Origin: Lamprocystis purpurea DSM 4197
Lineage (GTDB): Bacteria > Pseudomonadota > Gammaproteobacteria > Chromatiales > Chromatiaceae
Direction: 5' to 3'
DNA length: 64,000 nucleotides
NCBI RefSeq assembly: GCF_000379525.1
Contig: NZ_KB902452.1
Span: forward strand, 25,676 to 89,675
Below the pieces are notes generated by a model that saw only the letters and a program-made list of their open reading frames with translations, searched no databases and was not told where the DNA came from. Shown here in pieces: positions 18,668-28,209 of the stretch. The position numbers were made by a program, and so were the translations under genes. The first letter of the stretch is position 1; every line of letters begins with the position of its first letter.

Positions 18668-20113
18668 TCAGTCTATGCGCCGCACGGCCGGCGGAAACCA
18701 CAGGCCGTCCCGGATCGCGATCTCCGGCAGGTAGGTGCGCAGCGTGACCAGGAAAGCGTCGCGCGGCGCGGGCAGCCAGTTGCCCTCCGGGACGCCGGCG
18801 GGCCGCTCCGCGGCGAAGGTGACCGTCAGCGAGCCGTCGCGCGCCGGCGCCAGCCCCGGTGTCTCGGGGCCGACGAGGTAGCGGCCGAGCGGGTTCTCGA
18901 CGAGCCGTCCGTCGCTCGCGCGGTACATGGTGAGCGACCAGAATCCGCCCTGGCCCACGGGCGGCAACTGCCCGGCGGGGAAGGTCAGCGTGTAGCTCCG
19001 CCGCCCCTCGAGCGGACGGTCCTGCGCGTCGCGCACCGCGACGAAATACATCGCCTCGTCGGCCGGCAGCGAGCCGACCTGCGTGACCTGCGTCGCCGCA
19101 TGGCGCAGCGGATCGAGCCCGAGTCGGCCGGTCTGTGGATCGGGCACGCGCCAGCCCTCGCGGAACGGGCCGTAGGAAGCGACGGCGTTGATCGCCAGCT
19201 GCGCGTCGCGCGCACCCGCCGTGATCGCCTCGCGCAGCGCCGGATCCTCGGGCAGCCGCCCGCCCGGGCCGAGGCCGACCGCGTTCGACATCGCGCTCAG
19301 CGCCCGGTAGGGCGGCGGCGGCGGATTGAGCGCGGTGTAGTCCGAGACGACCTCGAAGAAGCGCAGCGGATCGCGCAGGCGATGCAGCGCCTCGCCGTCG
19401 ACCGCGGAGGTCTCGATGCGCGGGAACGAGCGGTCCGGACCGCGCCATCGGTCCAGCGGTGCGAGCCGGATCGTATCCTGGACGGAGCGCGCCGCGGCCA
19501 GATCGGCCTCGTTGCGCGCGCGCACGCGCTGGAACAGCGTGGCGACCGGGGTCGGCACCACGACCACTTGGTCTATTCCCTCCGGCGTCGCCTCGTCCCA
19601 GCCGGGTGGCGCGATCAGGATGTTCGCCGCGATCTGTCCGATGGTGCGCGGGCCGAGCACCGCGACATTGCTGAAATAGGCGTCGAGGATGGCGACCGAC
19701 AGGTAGCGGTCGCGAACCGCCGGGAGCGACAGCACCACCGGGCCCTGCCGGTCCAACCGCAGGAACGCGGCGCCATACAGCGTGTCGACGTTCGGCATGA
19801 CGGTGGTGGTGCGCGGCGTCGAGAAATCCCGTACCAACAGCCAGCCGCCGAACGGCTCCTCCTGCGGCGCGATCATGAGGCGCGCTGCCCGATAACTGGC
19901 CAACTGGGCGAGGTTCATGAAGGCGGGCAGGCCGATCAGGTACGCCTGGGAAGCGATGGCGCGCGTCGTCCACGCATGCGCCTGCGCGATCTGCGCCGGT
20001 CCGAGGTCAAGCCGATAGGATTCGATCAGCGGCGGCTCCTGCGCCACGGCGCCCCCCGCGAGCGATAGCGCCAGCGCGCAGGCCACACCTGCGCCGAGTC
20101 TCGGCTTCTGCAT
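18668..20113 (-). CDS. DUF1254/DUF1214 exported protein (leftward copy)
   Basis: The product has 481 residues from the ATG at 20111-20113 (GGAG upstream), with a signal peptide ending G-G-A-V-A-Q near residue 24. The DUF1254 part contains V-M-P-N-V-D-T-L-Y-G-A-A-F-L-R-L-D and P-P-G-W-D-E-A-T-P-E-G. The DUF1214 part contains Y-T-L-T-F-P-A-G-Q-L-P-P-V, F-W-S-L-T-M-Y and N-W-L-P-A-P. The two-domain protein family is widespread in proteobacteria; its biochemical role is not established. It is transcribed divergently from another DUF1254 gene from one shared operator at 20227. Codon use is very GC-rich compared with its divergent partner. Confidence 0.86.
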   Translation of the reverse strand: MQKPRLGAGVACALALSLAGGAVAQEPPLIESYRLDLGPAQIAQAHAWTTRAIASQAYLIGLPAFMNLAQLASYRAARLMIAPQEEPFGGWLLVRDFSTPRTTTVMPNVDTLYGAAFLRLDRQGPVVLSLPAVRDRYLSVAILDAYFSNVAVLGPRTIGQIAANILIAPPGWDEATPEGIDQVVVVPTPVATLFQRVRARNEADLAAARSVQDTIRLAPLDRWRGPDRSFPRIETSAVDGEALHRLRDPLRFFEVVSDYTALNPPPPPYRALSAMSNAVGLGPGGRLPEDPALREAITAGARDAQLAINAVASYGPFREGWRVPDPQTGRLGLDPLRHAATQVTQVGSLPADEAMYFVAVRDAQDRPLEGRRSYTLTFPAGQLPPVGQGGFWSLTMYRASDGRLVENPLGRYLVGPETPGLAPARDGSLTVTFAAERPAGVPEGNWLPAPRDAFLVTLRTYLPEIAIRDGLWFPPAVRRID

Positions 20114-20187
20114 TGCATACTCCAACTTCAGTGCTAATCGTCGCGTGCAGGTCGATCTGCCGGTCTTGTCCTCGCCAGAGGGGACAC

Positions 20188-20280
20188 AAGCTAGCTGAGG
20201 CGCTCTCTTTGACACAATCGATCGGTTACCCATTCTGGGTATCGCTCCCGTTGTATGGGGTCGGGAAGATCGGCTAGCTT
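20188..20280. promoter_or_regulatory. Symmetric operator with two divergent promoters (DUF1254 pair)
   Basis: The operator TACCCATTCTGGGTA (20227-20241) is fully symmetric around three central bases. Leftward it is followed by 9 bases, TTGTGT (plus-strand 20212-20217), 18 bases and TAGCTT (20188-20193). Rightward it is followed by 9 bases, TTGTAT (20251-20256), 18 bases and TAGCTT (20275-20280). Both promoters thus have identical geometry and identical -10 hexamers. Confidence 0.78.
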
Positions 20281-20355
20281 TCCAGCTCGCCGGGGAGCAG
20301 TCCTGGGCTCGCGCTGGCTTTGATTTCCTATATCCAACAATGCCTGCCTCTAACA

Positions 20356-21834
20356 ATGCCTGCTACTTACTTGAAGACGCTACGCGTCCGCGCGACTGGC
20401 GTGGCACTGAACGTCGTCGGATCGCTGAGCTTGCTGTCTCCGGCCGTCGCGGCGGGACCGCCGATCGCTGCGCTTGGCACCACGGCTGGCGCTCCCGCGG
20501 ACGCCTCATCCGTCCACGGCGCCGGCCTGACGTCTCTTTCGCCGGCGGACGTGACCACCATCGCCTCAATCGGCTACGTCTGGGGATACCCCACGGTCGA
20601 CCTCTACCGGATCATGTACGAGCAGGCGCTGGACCCCAAGTCGGGCCTATTCCTTGCGCCACTGAACAATGTCGGCAATTTCCGAAACGTCGCCACACCG
20701 CAAGACACCGCGACGATTTCGCCAAACGTCGATACCCCGTATTCGTACGCGTGGCTCGACCTCCGCCAGGGGCCGGTGATCATCACGGTGCCGCCGTTCG
20801 CCGCAAACCGATACATGTCTATCGAGTTGTTCGACCTCTATACCTACATCCTCGGCTATGTCTCGCCCCGGACGAACGGGCACGTTGGCGGCGACTTCAT
20901 GGTGGCGCCGCCCGGCTGGCCGGGACCGAAGCCGAAGGGAGTAAAGAAGGTCTTCCTGTCGACGACGACGCTGGCGCTTGGGCTGTTCCGCACGCAACTT
21001 TTCCGGCCCGACGACCTGAATAATGTCCACGCGATCCAGGACCGCTTCCAGGTCCGCACACTAGCCGAGTACATCGGACAGCAGGCGGTGCCGCCGGATC
21101 CGCTGCCGCCGCTCGTCGCGCCGGTAGACCTGCGCAAGGACCCGACAAGCATCCAGTTCTATACCGTGCTCGACTGGATGATGCAGTTTATGCCGGTACT
21201 CGCCGACGAACAGGACTTGCGCGCGCGGCTCGCGCGGATCGGCATCGAAGCGGGCCGGCGCTTTGACCCGCCCGCGCCGCTGCAGTCGGCGGTCGTCGAT
21301 GGCATGCGCGAGGCACTCGGGCAGATGCAACAGCGCGCGCTGCGCGTGCGCTCATCGTCCGAGCTGTTCGGCTCGCGCGAGTTCTTGAAGCAGGACGATC
21401 TGACGCGCGCAACCGGCGCGATGCTCGGTATCCTCGGCAACGCGCAAGAGGAGTTCCTCGGGGTCGGCTGGCAGGCGGACGTGGACGGCAAGCCCTTCGA
21501 TGGTACGAAGCGCTACAGCATCCACTTCGCGCAGGGCGACCTGCCGCCCGTCGGCGCCTTCTGGTCGATCACGGCGTACACGGCGCAGAAGCTCCTGTAC
21601 GCGAACCCGCTCGAGCGCTATGCAATCAACTCGCCGATGCTGCCGTCGCTGACGCGCGGCCCCAACGGTGGCATCACGATCTATGTGCAACACGACTCGC
21701 CAGGCAAGGATCTGGAGAGCAACTGGTTGCCGGTGCCGGACGGGCCATTCGGCCTGACGTTCCGCACCTACGAACCAAGCGAGGCGATTCGCGACGGCCG
21801 CTGGCGCGCGCCGCCGGTCGTGCCGGTCAAGTGA
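20356..21834 (+). CDS. DUF1254/DUF1214 exported protein (rightward copy)
   Basis: I start it at the ATG at 20356 (492 residues); a TTG at 20320 is also in frame, and neither has a good ribosome site. An N-terminal hydrophobic signal segment ends near A-V-A-A-G. DUF1254 motifs include I-S-P-N-V-D-T-P-Y-S-Y-A-W-L-D-L, and P-P-G-W-P-G-P-K. DUF1214 motifs include Y-S-I-H-F-A-Q-G-D-L-P-P-V-G-A-F-W-S-I-T and N-W-L-P-V-P-D-G-P-F. It is clearly homologous to, but well diverged from, the leftward partner. The two together may form a functional pair; the role is unknown. Confidence 0.84.
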   Translation: MPATYLKTLRVRATGVALNVVGSLSLLSPAVAAGPPIAALGTTAGAPADASSVHGAGLTSLSPADVTTIASIGYVWGYPTVDLYRIMYEQALDPKSGLFLAPLNNVGNFRNVATPQDTATISPNVDTPYSYAWLDLRQGPVIITVPPFAANRYMSIELFDLYTYILGYVSPRTNGHVGGDFMVAPPGWPGPKPKGVKKVFLSTTTLALGLFRTQLFRPDDLNNVHAIQDRFQVRTLAEYIGQQAVPPDPLPPLVAPVDLRKDPTSIQFYTVLDWMMQFMPVLADEQDLRARLARIGIEAGRRFDPPAPLQSAVVDGMREALGQMQQRALRVRSSSELFGSREFLKQDDLTRATGAMLGILGNAQEEFLGVGWQADVDGKPFDGTKRYSIHFAQGDLPPVGAFWSITAYTAQKLLYANPLERYAINSPMLPSLTRGPNGGITIYVQHDSPGKDLESNWLPVPDGPFGLTFRTYEPSEAIRDGRWRAPPVVPVK

Positions 21835-21902
21835 TGGGACGATGATGCCGGGTTACCGCGGGATGCTTAAGGCGCGGTTGGAGCGCTCGGGCATGATGGC
21901 GC

Positions 21903-23250
21903 TCAACGCGTCGCCGTGAAGATCAGCTCGCTTCGCTCGGCCTCGACATGGATGGTATCTCCCGGCGCGAAGTGTCCCGCCAGGATCTCCTGGGCCAGCG
22001 GATTCTCGAGGCGCTGCTGAATGACCCGCTTGAGCGGCCGGGCGCCCTAGACAGGATCGAAGCCGACATTGCCCAGCAAGTCCAGGGCCTCATCCGTGAT
22101 CTGCAGGGTTATCCCCTGATCCCCAGGCGACGGGCGAGGATGTCCACCTGAAGGCGTGCGATGCGCCGGATCTGCTTGCGCTGCAGCGGGTGGAAGACGA
22201 CGGTGTCGTCGACGCGGTTGATGAACTCGGGGCGAAAGTGCTGGCCGACGATCTCCATCACCGCCCTCTTCATCTCGTCGTAACGCTCGTCTCCGGCTGT
22301 CCGCTGGATGACGTCCGAGCCCAGGTTGGAGGTCATGGCGATGACCGTGTTGCGAAAATCGACGGTGTGCCCTTGGCCGTCCGTGAGGCGGCCGTCGTCG
22401 AGGACTTGCAGCAGGACGTTGAACACGTCCGGGTGGGCCTTCTCCACCTCGTCGAGCAGCAGTACCGAATAGGGCCGGCGGCGCACGGCCTCCGTCAGAT
22501 AGCCGCCCTCGTCGTAGCCCTCCTCCTGGCCGACGACGCGCTTGCCGAGATCCTCTTCCAGGTGCAGCAGCTTCTCGCGCTCGCCTTCGAGCATCTTGGA
22601 GACGGGGATACCGGTCCACTTGGAGACGACCTCGGCGACCTCTTCCTCGGCGACCTTGTCGCGCAGCAGGGTGGTCTCCTGTTGCTCCGCTTGCTCGGCC
22701 TCGACGAGGCGCCGCTCGAGCTCCGGCATGCGCCCGTGCGGCTCGCAGCCTCGTCGATGAGGTCGATGGCCTTGTCCGGGATCTGGCGGTCGGTGATGTA
22801 GCGGTGCGAAAGGGTGGCTGCGGCGACAATCGCGGGGTCGGTGATCGTCACCCCGTGGTGGACCTCGTAGCGCTCCTTTAAGCCCCGCAGGATTGCGATG
22901 GTGTCCTGTACGTTTGGCTCGTCGACAAGCACCTTCTGAAACCGGCGCTCCAGGGCGGCGTCCTTCTCCACATACTTGCGGTACTCGTCGAGCGTCGTGG
23001 CCCCGACGCAGTGCAGCTCGCCGCGGGCAAGGGCGGGCTTGAGCATGTTGCCCGCGTCCATGGCGCCCTCGGCCTTGCCGGCGCCGACCATGGTGTGCAG
23101 CTCGTCGATGAACAGGATGATCTGGCCCTCCTGCTTGGCCAGGTCGTTGAGCACGCCCTTGAGCCGCTCCTCGAACTCGCCGCGGAACTTGGCGCCAGCG
23201 ATCAGGGCGCCCATGTCGAGGGCGAGCACCCGCTTGCCCTTCAGCCCTGC
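21903..23250 (-). pseudogene. clpB: Decayed clpB disaggregase gene
   Basis: ClpB sequence is recognisable from [21 protein letters not shown] to the tail A-E-R-S-E-L-I-F-T-A-T-R. It is broken in several ways. The N-domain and the first Walker A are missing. The middle domain is shortened with a frame change near 22730. A deletion joins V-V-G-Q-E-E directly to G-Y-D-E-G-G-Y-L and removes the second Walker A. Another frame change lies near 22130. A TAG replaces the usual tyrosine codon in G-F-D-P-V-(Y)-G-A-R-P. An active disaggregase is impossible. It follows dnaK in the same direction. Confidence 0.9.
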
Positions 23251-23307
23251 CTGCCGGCCAGGCCGGGCTTCATCAGATCCATCGAGCGCGGAAACGGGAC
23301 CGGCGCG

Positions 23308-23403
23308 TCATAGGTGCATCTCGACCCATTGCAGGATCTGCGCGAGCCCCATCGCACTCGGCACCCGGTTGATCGTCTCGCAATGGGGGCAGACTAAGAT
23401 CAT
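23308..23403 (-). pseudogene. Thioredoxin-2 (trxC) N-terminal fragment
   Basis: A 31-codon frame directly after dnaK begins [15 protein letters not shown]. This matches the zinc-binding start of TrxC-type thioredoxin 2 (C-x-x-C followed by x-N-R-x-P). It then changes to unrelated sequence and stops. The thioredoxin domain is gone, so it is a deletion scar between dnaK and clpB. The original order was probably dnaK-trxC-clpB. Confidence 0.6.
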
Positions 23404-23410
23404 TGCCGTT

Positions 23411-25312
23411 TCAGCCCGGGCTGACGTCTTCAAACTCGGCATCCACGACATCGTCGTCGCCCCCGCGCTCCGTCCGACCGGTGTTCCCAGTCTGGGATGC
23501 GGCCCGCGCGGCCTCGAAGAGCCTGCCGGCCTCCGTCTCCAGGGTCTGGGTCTTGGCGGCAATGGACTTGGCGTCGCTGCCCTTGATGGCCATTTCCAGG
23601 TCGCCGATGAGCCCTTCGATGCGGTCTCTACCGGCCGCTGCGAGCGTGCCCTCAAGGTCCTTCACCGTGGTGCGGATGGCGTGAATCAGGGCGTCGGCGC
23701 GGTTGCGCGCCTCGACCAACTCGTGGAACTTGCGGTCTTCCACGGCGTTGGCCTCGGCGTCCTTGATCATGCGCTGCACGTCCTTCTCAGAGAGTCCGCT
23801 CGACGCCTTGATGACGATGGATTGCGCCTTACCGCTGGCCTTGTCCTTGGCGGAGACGTTGAGGATGCCGTTGGCGTCGATGTCGAAGGCGACCTCGATC
23901 TGGGGCATCCCGCGGGGGGCCGGCGGGATACCTTCGAGGTTGAACTGGCCGAGCGACTTGTTGGCGCTCGCCTGCTCGCGCTCGCCTTGGAGCACGTGCA
24001 CCGTGACGGCGCTTTGATTGTCGTCGGCCGTGCTGAAGACCTGGGTCGCCTTGGCCGGGATGGTCGTGTTCTTCTCGATCAGCTTGGTCATCACCCCACC
24101 CAGGGTCTCGATCCCCAGCGACAGGGGTGTGACGTCGAGCAGCAGCACGTCTTTGACCGCGCCCGTGAGCACCGCGCCCTGAATGGCGGCGCCGACGGCA
24201 ACGGCCTCGTCGGGGTTGACGTCCTTGCGCGGCTCCTTGCCGAAGAGCGCCTTGACGCGCTCCTGCACCTTCGGCATGCGCGTCTGCCCACCGACGAGGA
24301 TCACCTCGTCGATGTCCGACGCCGAGAGCCCCGCATCGGCGAGTGCCTGCCGGCAAGGCCCCTCGGTGCGCTCGATGAGGTCCGCGACCAAACCCTCCAG
24401 CTTCGCCCGCGTCAGTTGGACATGGAGGTGCTTGGCGCCTGTCTGATCGGCGGTGACGTAGGGCAGATTGATATCGGTCTGGGCCGCAGACGACAGCTCG
24501 ATCTTGGCCTTCTCCGCCGCCTCTTTCAGGCGCTGCATCGCGAGCGGGTCGCCGCGCAGGTCGATCCCCTGTTCCTTCTTGAAGGTGTCGGCCAGGAAAT
24601 CGATCAGCCGCTTGTCGAAGTCCTCCCCGCCGAGGAAGGTATCGCCATTGGTCGACAGGACCTCGAACTGGTGGTCGCCCTCCGCCTGCGCGATTTCGAT
24701 GATGGAGATGTCGAAGGTGCCGCCGCCCAGATCGTAGACGGCGATCTTCTGATCCCCGCGCTTCTTGTCCGTCCCGTAGGCGAGCGCCGCGGCGGTCGGC
24801 TCGTTGATGATACGCTTCACCTCGAGACCGGCGATCCGGCCGGCGTCCTTGGTCGCTTGGCGCTGGGAGTCGTTGAAATAGGCGGGGACCGTGATCACCG
24901 CCTCCTTCACCGGTTCGCCAAGATAGTCCTCGGCGGTCTTCTTCATCTTCTGCAGGATGTGCGCCTGCACCTGGGGCGGCGCCATCTTGGTGCCGTTGGC
25001 CGCGACCCAGGCGTCGCCGTTGTCGGCACGCACGATCTTGTAGGGGACCATGCCGATGTCCCGCTGAACTACGTCCTCGTCGAACCGGCGCCCAATCAGA
25101 CGCTTGATGGCGAACAGGGTGTTCTTGGGGTTGGTCACGGCCTGGCGCTTCGCGGCCTGCCCCACCAGGACCTCTCCATCGCTTCCAAACGCCACCATCG
25201 AGGGGGTGGTCCGCGACCCTTCCGCGTTCTCGATCACCTTGGGCCGATCGCCCTCCATGACCGACACGCAGGAATTGGTCGTGCCAAGGTCGATACCGAT
25301 GACTTTGCTCAT
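23411..25312 (-). CDS. dnaK: Chaperone DnaK (Hsp70)
   Basis: A full-length 633-residue Hsp70. The N-terminus [11 protein letters not shown] carries the phosphate-1 loop. [16 protein letters not shown] and [14 protein letters not shown] are the other nucleotide motifs. The substrate-binding domain has [13 protein letters not shown], and the tail ends in acidic [12 protein letters not shown]. It folds and rescues proteins with DnaJ and GrpE, neither of which is encoded in this window. It is intact although the clpB, trxC and hsp20 genes around it have decayed. It could be a second, stress-regulated copy besides a chromosomal one. The recurring palindrome promoter lies about 430-480 bases upstream. 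Confidence 0.97.
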   Translation of the reverse strand: MSKVIGIDLGTTNSCVSVMEGDRPKVIENAEGSRTTPSMVAFGSDGEVLVGQAAKRQAVTNPKNTLFAIKRLIGRRFDEDVVQRDIGMVPYKIVRADNGDAWVAANGTKMAPPQVQAHILQKMKKTAEDYLGEPVKEAVITVPAYFNDSQRQATKDAGRIAGLEVKRIINEPTAAALAYGTDKKRGDQKIAVYDLGGGTFDISIIEIAQAEGDHQFEVLSTNGDTFLGGEDFDKRLIDFLADTFKKEQGIDLRGDPLAMQRLKEAAEKAKIELSSAAQTDINLPYVTADQTGAKHLHVQLTRAKLEGLVADLIERTEGPCRQALADAGLSASDIDEVILVGGQTRMPKVQERVKALFGKEPRKDVNPDEAVAVGAAIQGAVLTGAVKDVLLLDVTPLSLGIETLGGVMTKLIEKNTTIPAKATQVFSTADDNQSAVTVHVLQGEREQASANKSLGQFNLEGIPPAPRGMPQIEVAFDIDANGILNVSAKDKASGKAQSIVIKASSGLSEKDVQRMIKDAEANAVEDRKFHELVEARNRADALIHAIRTTVKDLEGTLAAAGRDRIEGLIGDLEMAIKGSDAKSIAAKTQTLETEAGRLFEAARAASQTGNTGRTERGGDDDVVDAEFEDVSPG

Positions 25313-25466
25313 GTCTTTCTCTCCTCGAGTCAGGTTCGGTGCCCGCCTTGGGCGAGCGCTCGCGCGACGGCAGGTCAGGCGGTGAGGCCGCGGCCGGCAT
25401 CGCCCTTCCCGATCCGGTCGTACTCCAGCGCCGGGAAGGGCGCGTCGGTCAGGTTGACGGCTGGAT

Positions 25467-25545
25467 TCAGTCGCCCTTGACCGCGATCTTCTTCGCTTTG
25501 CTCTCCGCCGTCTTGGCGTCGGTATACTGGGCTCAGATGGCGTTT
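25467..25545 (-). pseudogene. Probable small heat-shock protein (Hsp20) C-terminal remnant
   Basis: Upstream of dnaK a short minus-strand frame ends [15 protein letters not shown]-stop at 25467. This resembles the C-terminal tail of Hsp20 proteins (L-P-K-x-x-x-x-K-x-K-K-I-x-V). The alpha-crystallin domain is missing, and a stop interrupts the frame just before. A further protein-like fragment of about 28 residues ([15 protein letters not shown]) lies between 25379 and 25466 and was not recognised. Confidence 0.4.
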
Positions 25546-25739
25546 CCCGCGATCGCCTGCGCCGACGCGACTAATCGAAAGTTCTCGCCTGATGGTGAGT
25601 CATTCTTATAGGCGTAAGAGACAGCGCTCCATTCTGCTCGGGAGCGTCATAAGCCTCTCTGCCAGCCGACTTTAGAGTAGCCGCCTTCTGTAAGTTTCCG
25701 GCGATCTGCATTGATGTGACTGATCGTCAGTGCCTGTGT

Positions 25740-25795
25740 CAAATATCCCGGCAACACCTGAAGCAGTCAATGTCATGAATACCCAAAATGGGCCG
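25740..25795 (-). promoter_or_regulatory. Operator-promoter upstream of the hsp20 remnant and dnaK
   Basis: Plus-strand 25780-25795 reads TACCCAAAATGGGCCG. Towards dnaK it is followed by 9 bases and TTGACT (25765-25770). The -10 is less certain: ATATTT at 18 bases or TATTTG at 19. It lies just outside the end of the patatin gene and would drive the former hsp20-dnaK-trxC-clpB unit. Confidence 0.62.
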
Positions 25796-25845
25796 CCCGA
25801 GATGCCGTCAGGCCCGTAGCGGAAACGCTCGCGCGGACACTCAGT

Positions 25846-28038
25846 TCAAGGTCGCCCGAGGATCAGATAACCCGTGGTATTCCCGTCTCCGCCCAGGCCC
25901 AGGCCAAAGTAGGCGGGGCCGAGCCAGGTATCGGCCCCGAGGAAGACGCTGCTGCCGAAGCGGGTGCCGGGCTTGGTCACCAGCGGGTTGGTGTCCTCCA
26001 GTTCGCCGACCTCCAACGAGGCGCCGAAGTAGATGCCGCGGCCCAGCGGCGGCGGCAGGGCGCTGATCAGCCGGTAATAGGTGAGCGAGCCGAAGGCGAC
26101 TTGGTTGCCGCGGAACTCGTCGTTGGCGTAGCCGGACAGGTGGAGAAAGCCACCTAGGGCAAACTGATCGTAATAGGGCATGTCGCCGCCGAAGGCCTTG
26201 CCGGCCTCGGCACTGGCGACGAGGGTGTTGGCGCCGAACGCGAAGGCGCCGTCCCAGCGCCCCGCGGCGCGGTTGAAGTTGACGTCGGCACCCAGGGCAG
26301 ACTGGGGTGAACGCAGGTCCAGCGTCAGGCGGTTACCGCGCCGCGGCACATAGGCGCTGTCGAGGGTGTCGTAGACAAGGGAGGCGCGCAGACCGGTCTC
26401 GTTGGTCGTCCTGGTGGGGAGACTGGGGTCACCCGTATCCAGTTCGGCTGAGGCGTTGGCAAGGACCGCGCCGATACGCACCTCCGCGTTTCCGTCGAAT
26501 AAAGTGCCGCCCAAGTCCAGACCCAGCGCGCTGCGGGTCAACTGATAGACGGCGACCCGGTTGCCGTCCTGAAAGACGTTGAGCGGGGCGCTCACCGCCC
26601 CGAGGCTGGGCACGATGAAGGTGGAGCGCTCGACCGAGAAGGGTTGGTAAAACTCGGTGTAGAAGTCCGCGACGTTGCCGATCTGGGTGGTCGTATACCA
26701 TTCGGCGCCCAGGCTGTTCATCCAGGTGCGACGATAGGTTCCGCGCAGGCCGAAGCGGTTGTCTCCCTCGAAGTCGGAGGCGACGCCGAGCCCGAAAGTG
26801 AGATAGCCTGGTCCCCAAGGCTTTTCGCGCGCATTGACGATCAGACTGTTGGAGCCGCCCTGCCGATCCAGGTTGTAGTTGATGTTCTGGAAGTCGCCCC
26901 GGCCGTAGAGCCGCTGGATATCCTTGTCGAGTACCGGGCGGTTCAGTGGTCGTCCGACTTGGTGGTCGACCAGTGGCAGGAAGATCTTGGGATTGACGTA
27001 GGTGAGGCCGCGGATGTCGACCTTGGTGATCGGCGCCCGGTCCGGGACGGCGCGGGGGCGGCTGGCCAGCCAGGCTGCATAGTCCTCGGGACTGACACTG
27101 AGGTGCGCGAGACGCGGCGCTGCCTTGCGGGCGGCGGCCTCGCCGATGCGGATCGCCTTCGCGGCGCCGTTGAAGTCGCTGGAGGACATGTTGCCCAGCT
27201 CCGGTATGATCAACACGTCCTCGCCTGGGCGTAACTCCTTGAGCGACCGCTGCACGTTTTGTTCGGTGAGGATCGTGACCATCTGCGCCATGACCCCGAC
27301 CACCGACCCCAACTGGTCGCGGGGGAGATAACCGCCCCCCAGGTTGACCGCAATGACCAGGTCCACGCCCATCCGGCGGGCGACGTCGATGGGCAGGTTT
27401 CGGACCAGTCCGCCGTCCACATAGATGTGGTCCTCGAACAGGACCGGCGCGAAGACGCCTGGGACCGACATGCTGGCGCGCATCACCTCCGGCAGGGGTC
27501 CGGAGTCGAAGACCCGCATGGAGCCATCCTCCAGATTGGTCGCCACGGCGCGATACGGGATCGGCAACTCGTCGAAATTGCGTATCCCGTCCGCGTTCTT
27601 GACCAGTTGACTGAAGAACATCTCCACCTTCTGCCCCGCCAGGGCACCGCTGGGCAGACTGACCTTGCCGTCATTGACGCCGATGCTGAAGTCGAGCTTA
27701 GGATTCAAACTCTGCTCCCGGCGGCGGATCGGCCAATCCTCCCGGGGCGACTCATCGACAAAGAGCTTGTCCCAGTCGACCGTCGTCAGGCTGTGCTCCA
27801 TCTCCCTCGGGCTAACGCCGCTGGCATAGGTGCCGCCCACCAGTGCGCCCATACTGGTCCCAACCACGACGCTGATCGGGATGCGCAGCTCCTCCAGGAC
27901 CTTGAGCACACCCACATGGGCCGCCCCGCGTGCACCGCCCCCGCTCAGCACGAGGCCAATGCGCGGATGGGAAGGGTCGCGGGCCAACGCCGACAGGGCC
28001 ATACAGCAGAGCAACAGCAGCAGCAACAGGCGTCTCAT
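25846..28038 (-). CDS. Patatin-like phospholipase with POTRA and outer-membrane barrel (PlpD-like)
   Basis: From the ATG at 28036-28038 (GGAG upstream) the product has 730 residues, with a signal peptide to about residue 20. The patatin domain has G-G-G-A-R-G-A near residue 33, nucleophile motif G-T-S-M-G near 63 and D-G-G-L-V-R-N near 197. A POTRA-like region follows (V-D-I-R-G-L-T-Y-V-N-P), then a 16-strand-type barrel ending Y-F-G-L-G-L-G-G-D-G-N-T and L-I-L-G-R-P. This order is that of PlpD/type Vd autotransporters, which present a lipase at the outer membrane. It is convergent with nothing and sits between dnaK and the DUF4239 gene. It has no operator copy of its own. Confidence 0.9.
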   Translation of the reverse strand: MRRLLLLLLLCCMALSALARDPSHPRIGLVLSGGGARGAAHVGVLKVLEELRIPISVVVGTSMGALVGGTYASGVSPREMEHSLTTVDWDKLFVDESPREDWPIRRREQSLNPKLDFSIGVNDGKVSLPSGALAGQKVEMFFSQLVKNADGIRNFDELPIPYRAVATNLEDGSMRVFDSGPLPEVMRASMSVPGVFAPVLFEDHIYVDGGLVRNLPIDVARRMGVDLVIAVNLGGGYLPRDQLGSVVGVMAQMVTILTEQNVQRSLKELRPGEDVLIIPELGNMSSSDFNGAAKAIRIGEAAARKAAPRLAHLSVSPEDYAAWLASRPRAVPDRAPITKVDIRGLTYVNPKIFLPLVDHQVGRPLNRPVLDKDIQRLYGRGDFQNINYNLDRQGGSNSLIVNAREKPWGPGYLTFGLGVASDFEGDNRFGLRGTYRRTWMNSLGAEWYTTTQIGNVADFYTEFYQPFSVERSTFIVPSLGAVSAPLNVFQDGNRVAVYQLTRSALGLDLGGTLFDGNAEVRIGAVLANASAELDTGDPSLPTRTTNETGLRASLVYDTLDSAYVPRRGNRLTLDLRSPQSALGADVNFNRAAGRWDGAFAFGANTLVASAEAGKAFGGDMPYYDQFALGGFLHLSGYANDEFRGNQVAFGSLTYYRLISALPPPLGRGIYFGASLEVGELEDTNPLVTKPGTRFGSSVFLGADTWLGPAYFGLGLGGDGNTTGYLILGRP

Positions 28039-28209
28039 CGGCGGAAACTCCATCAACAGCGCCATCAACAGGGCTAGGGGACAGGTCCAGTACAGCGACG
28101 ACACCTGAGTCAACTGCGGTATAGGGTCAGCAGTTGCTGAAGCTCCCGCCGCGAGGCGGCTGCAAGCCGGCGATCATGATTGGGCTGGGCGCAGCCGCGC
28201 AGGCCACAA

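Noticed and set aside
22976-25480. Very long rightward open frame (over 800 codons) opposite dnaK and clpB
   Set aside because: It is the antisense of the well-conserved dnaK gene; GC-rich codon bias keeps the opposite strand open. No recognisable motifs or ribosome site.
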